Of a stretch of DNA of 62,502 bases, positions 62,425 to 62,502 are shown in pieces; within the stretch, counting starts at the first letter, position 1; each line of letters starts with the position of its first letter. The stretch is from assembly GCF_014655955.1 (NCBI RefSeq), contig NZ_BNBO01000053.1:1-62502 (forward strand), given 5' to 3'. Below the pieces are notes generated by a model that worked only from the letters and a program-made list of their open reading frames with translations, did not search any database and was not told the DNA's origin. The position numbers and the translations under genes are program-made. This DNA is from Kitasatospora indigofera (GTDB taxonomy: Bacteria > Actinomycetota > Actinomycetes > Streptomycetales > Streptomycetaceae).

Positions 62425-62502
62425 CGCGGAGCGGGTCCGCCCACCGCCCGAAGGGCGGTGGCGAACGGAGGGCCGAAGGCTCGTAGGGACCCGCTCCGCG
62501 GG
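62425..62502. repeat. Terminal palindrome with matching internal copy
   Basis: The terminal CCCGCTCCGCGGG (62490-62502) is a palindrome with a 3-base loop. CGCGGAGCGGGTCC (62425-62438) is the exact inverse of GGACCCGCTCCGCG (62487-62500), so the extreme end can also fold back and pair internally, enclosing the 62441-62461 hairpin. Confidence 0.85.
62441..62461. repeat. Telomere hairpin, 9-bp stem, GAA loop
   Basis: CCACCGCCC pairs with GGGCGGTGG around GAA. Confidence 0.85.

Larger units (their letters stand above)
62326..62502. other. Right telomere of a linear replicon
   Basis: The last ~170 bases are packed with palindromes with short GAA loops (see separate entries). On the opposite strand the end reads CCCGCGGAGCGGG, the first palindrome of archetypal Streptomyces telomeres, so the window's last base is at or within a few bases of the physical end. 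The hairpins on the strand with the 3' end are the folding substrate for Tap/Tpg end-patching. The inner palindromes differ from those I recall for S. coelicolor/S. lividans. Confidence 0.88.

Noticed and set aside
1..62502. tRNA or rRNA genes
   Set aside because: Reading both strands, I saw no tRNA-like cloverleaf with a TTCGANNC T-loop in context and no rRNA sequence. A covariance search was not possible here.

Overview
The window reads as the last 62.5 kb of a linear replicon from a Streptomyces-type actinobacterium (Streptomyces or Kitasatospora-like). The DNA is very GC-rich, with GTG and TTG starts and strong GC bias at third codon positions. Three things place a replicon end at the right edge. 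The final ~130 bases form nested palindromes with GAA loops and close with CCCGCTCCGCGGG, the form of an archetypal Streptomyces telomere. A ttrA-like helicase starts about 0.6 kb from the end. A tap-tpg pair (telomere-associated protein and terminal protein) lies about 13-16 kb from the end. The sequence alone cannot separate a chromosome arm from a linear plasmid.

Layout. 1-32 kb is a typical unstable arm: scattered single genes mixed with debris. Intact genes include a Nudix hydrolase, an RbpA paralogue, a short second Rho, a WGR-domain protein, a TPR protein, an Rpf-type lytic protein, an ECF sigma factor coupled to an LCP-family protein, a DUF985 cupin, a mycothiol-dependent isomerase-family protein, a BAAT-type thioesterase lipoprotein, an orphan glycosyltransferase, a membrane-anchored Mrr-like nuclease and an orphan GyrB-like ATPase. 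The debris includes two IS630-family transposase relics, an SDR tail, a NB-ARC/TPR relic and a gene apparently split around the isomerase gene. A family of about 100-bp composite repeats, in two inverted pairs, looks like transposon ends.

33-46 kb is a defence and mobility island. A translationally coupled four-gene operon matches the QatABCD anti-phage system (KAP ATPase, small QatB, QueC-like QatC, TatD-like QatD). It runs tail-to-tail, with an 18-bp gap, into a Tn7-like transposition operon on the other strand (TniQ, TnsA-like, TnsB/TniA-like, TnsC/TniB-like). Divergent from tniQ is a large helicase broken by two single-base frameshifts.

46-62.5 kb is the telomere-maintenance and DNA-end module: tap, tpg, an OLD-family ATPase/TOPRIM nuclease, an sbcD-sbcC pair with a candidate LexA box upstream, a GNAT acetyltransferase, an unrecognised 656-residue zinc-ribbon protein, the ttrA-like helicase and the telomere.

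How the genes may work together. Tpg primes or caps the telomere with Tap. The terminal helicase and SbcCD would handle single-stranded or hairpin DNA at palindromic ends (inference). The Qat operon, OLD nuclease, Mrr-like nuclease and helicases are the type of cargo carried by Tn7-like elements and replicon arms for phage defence.
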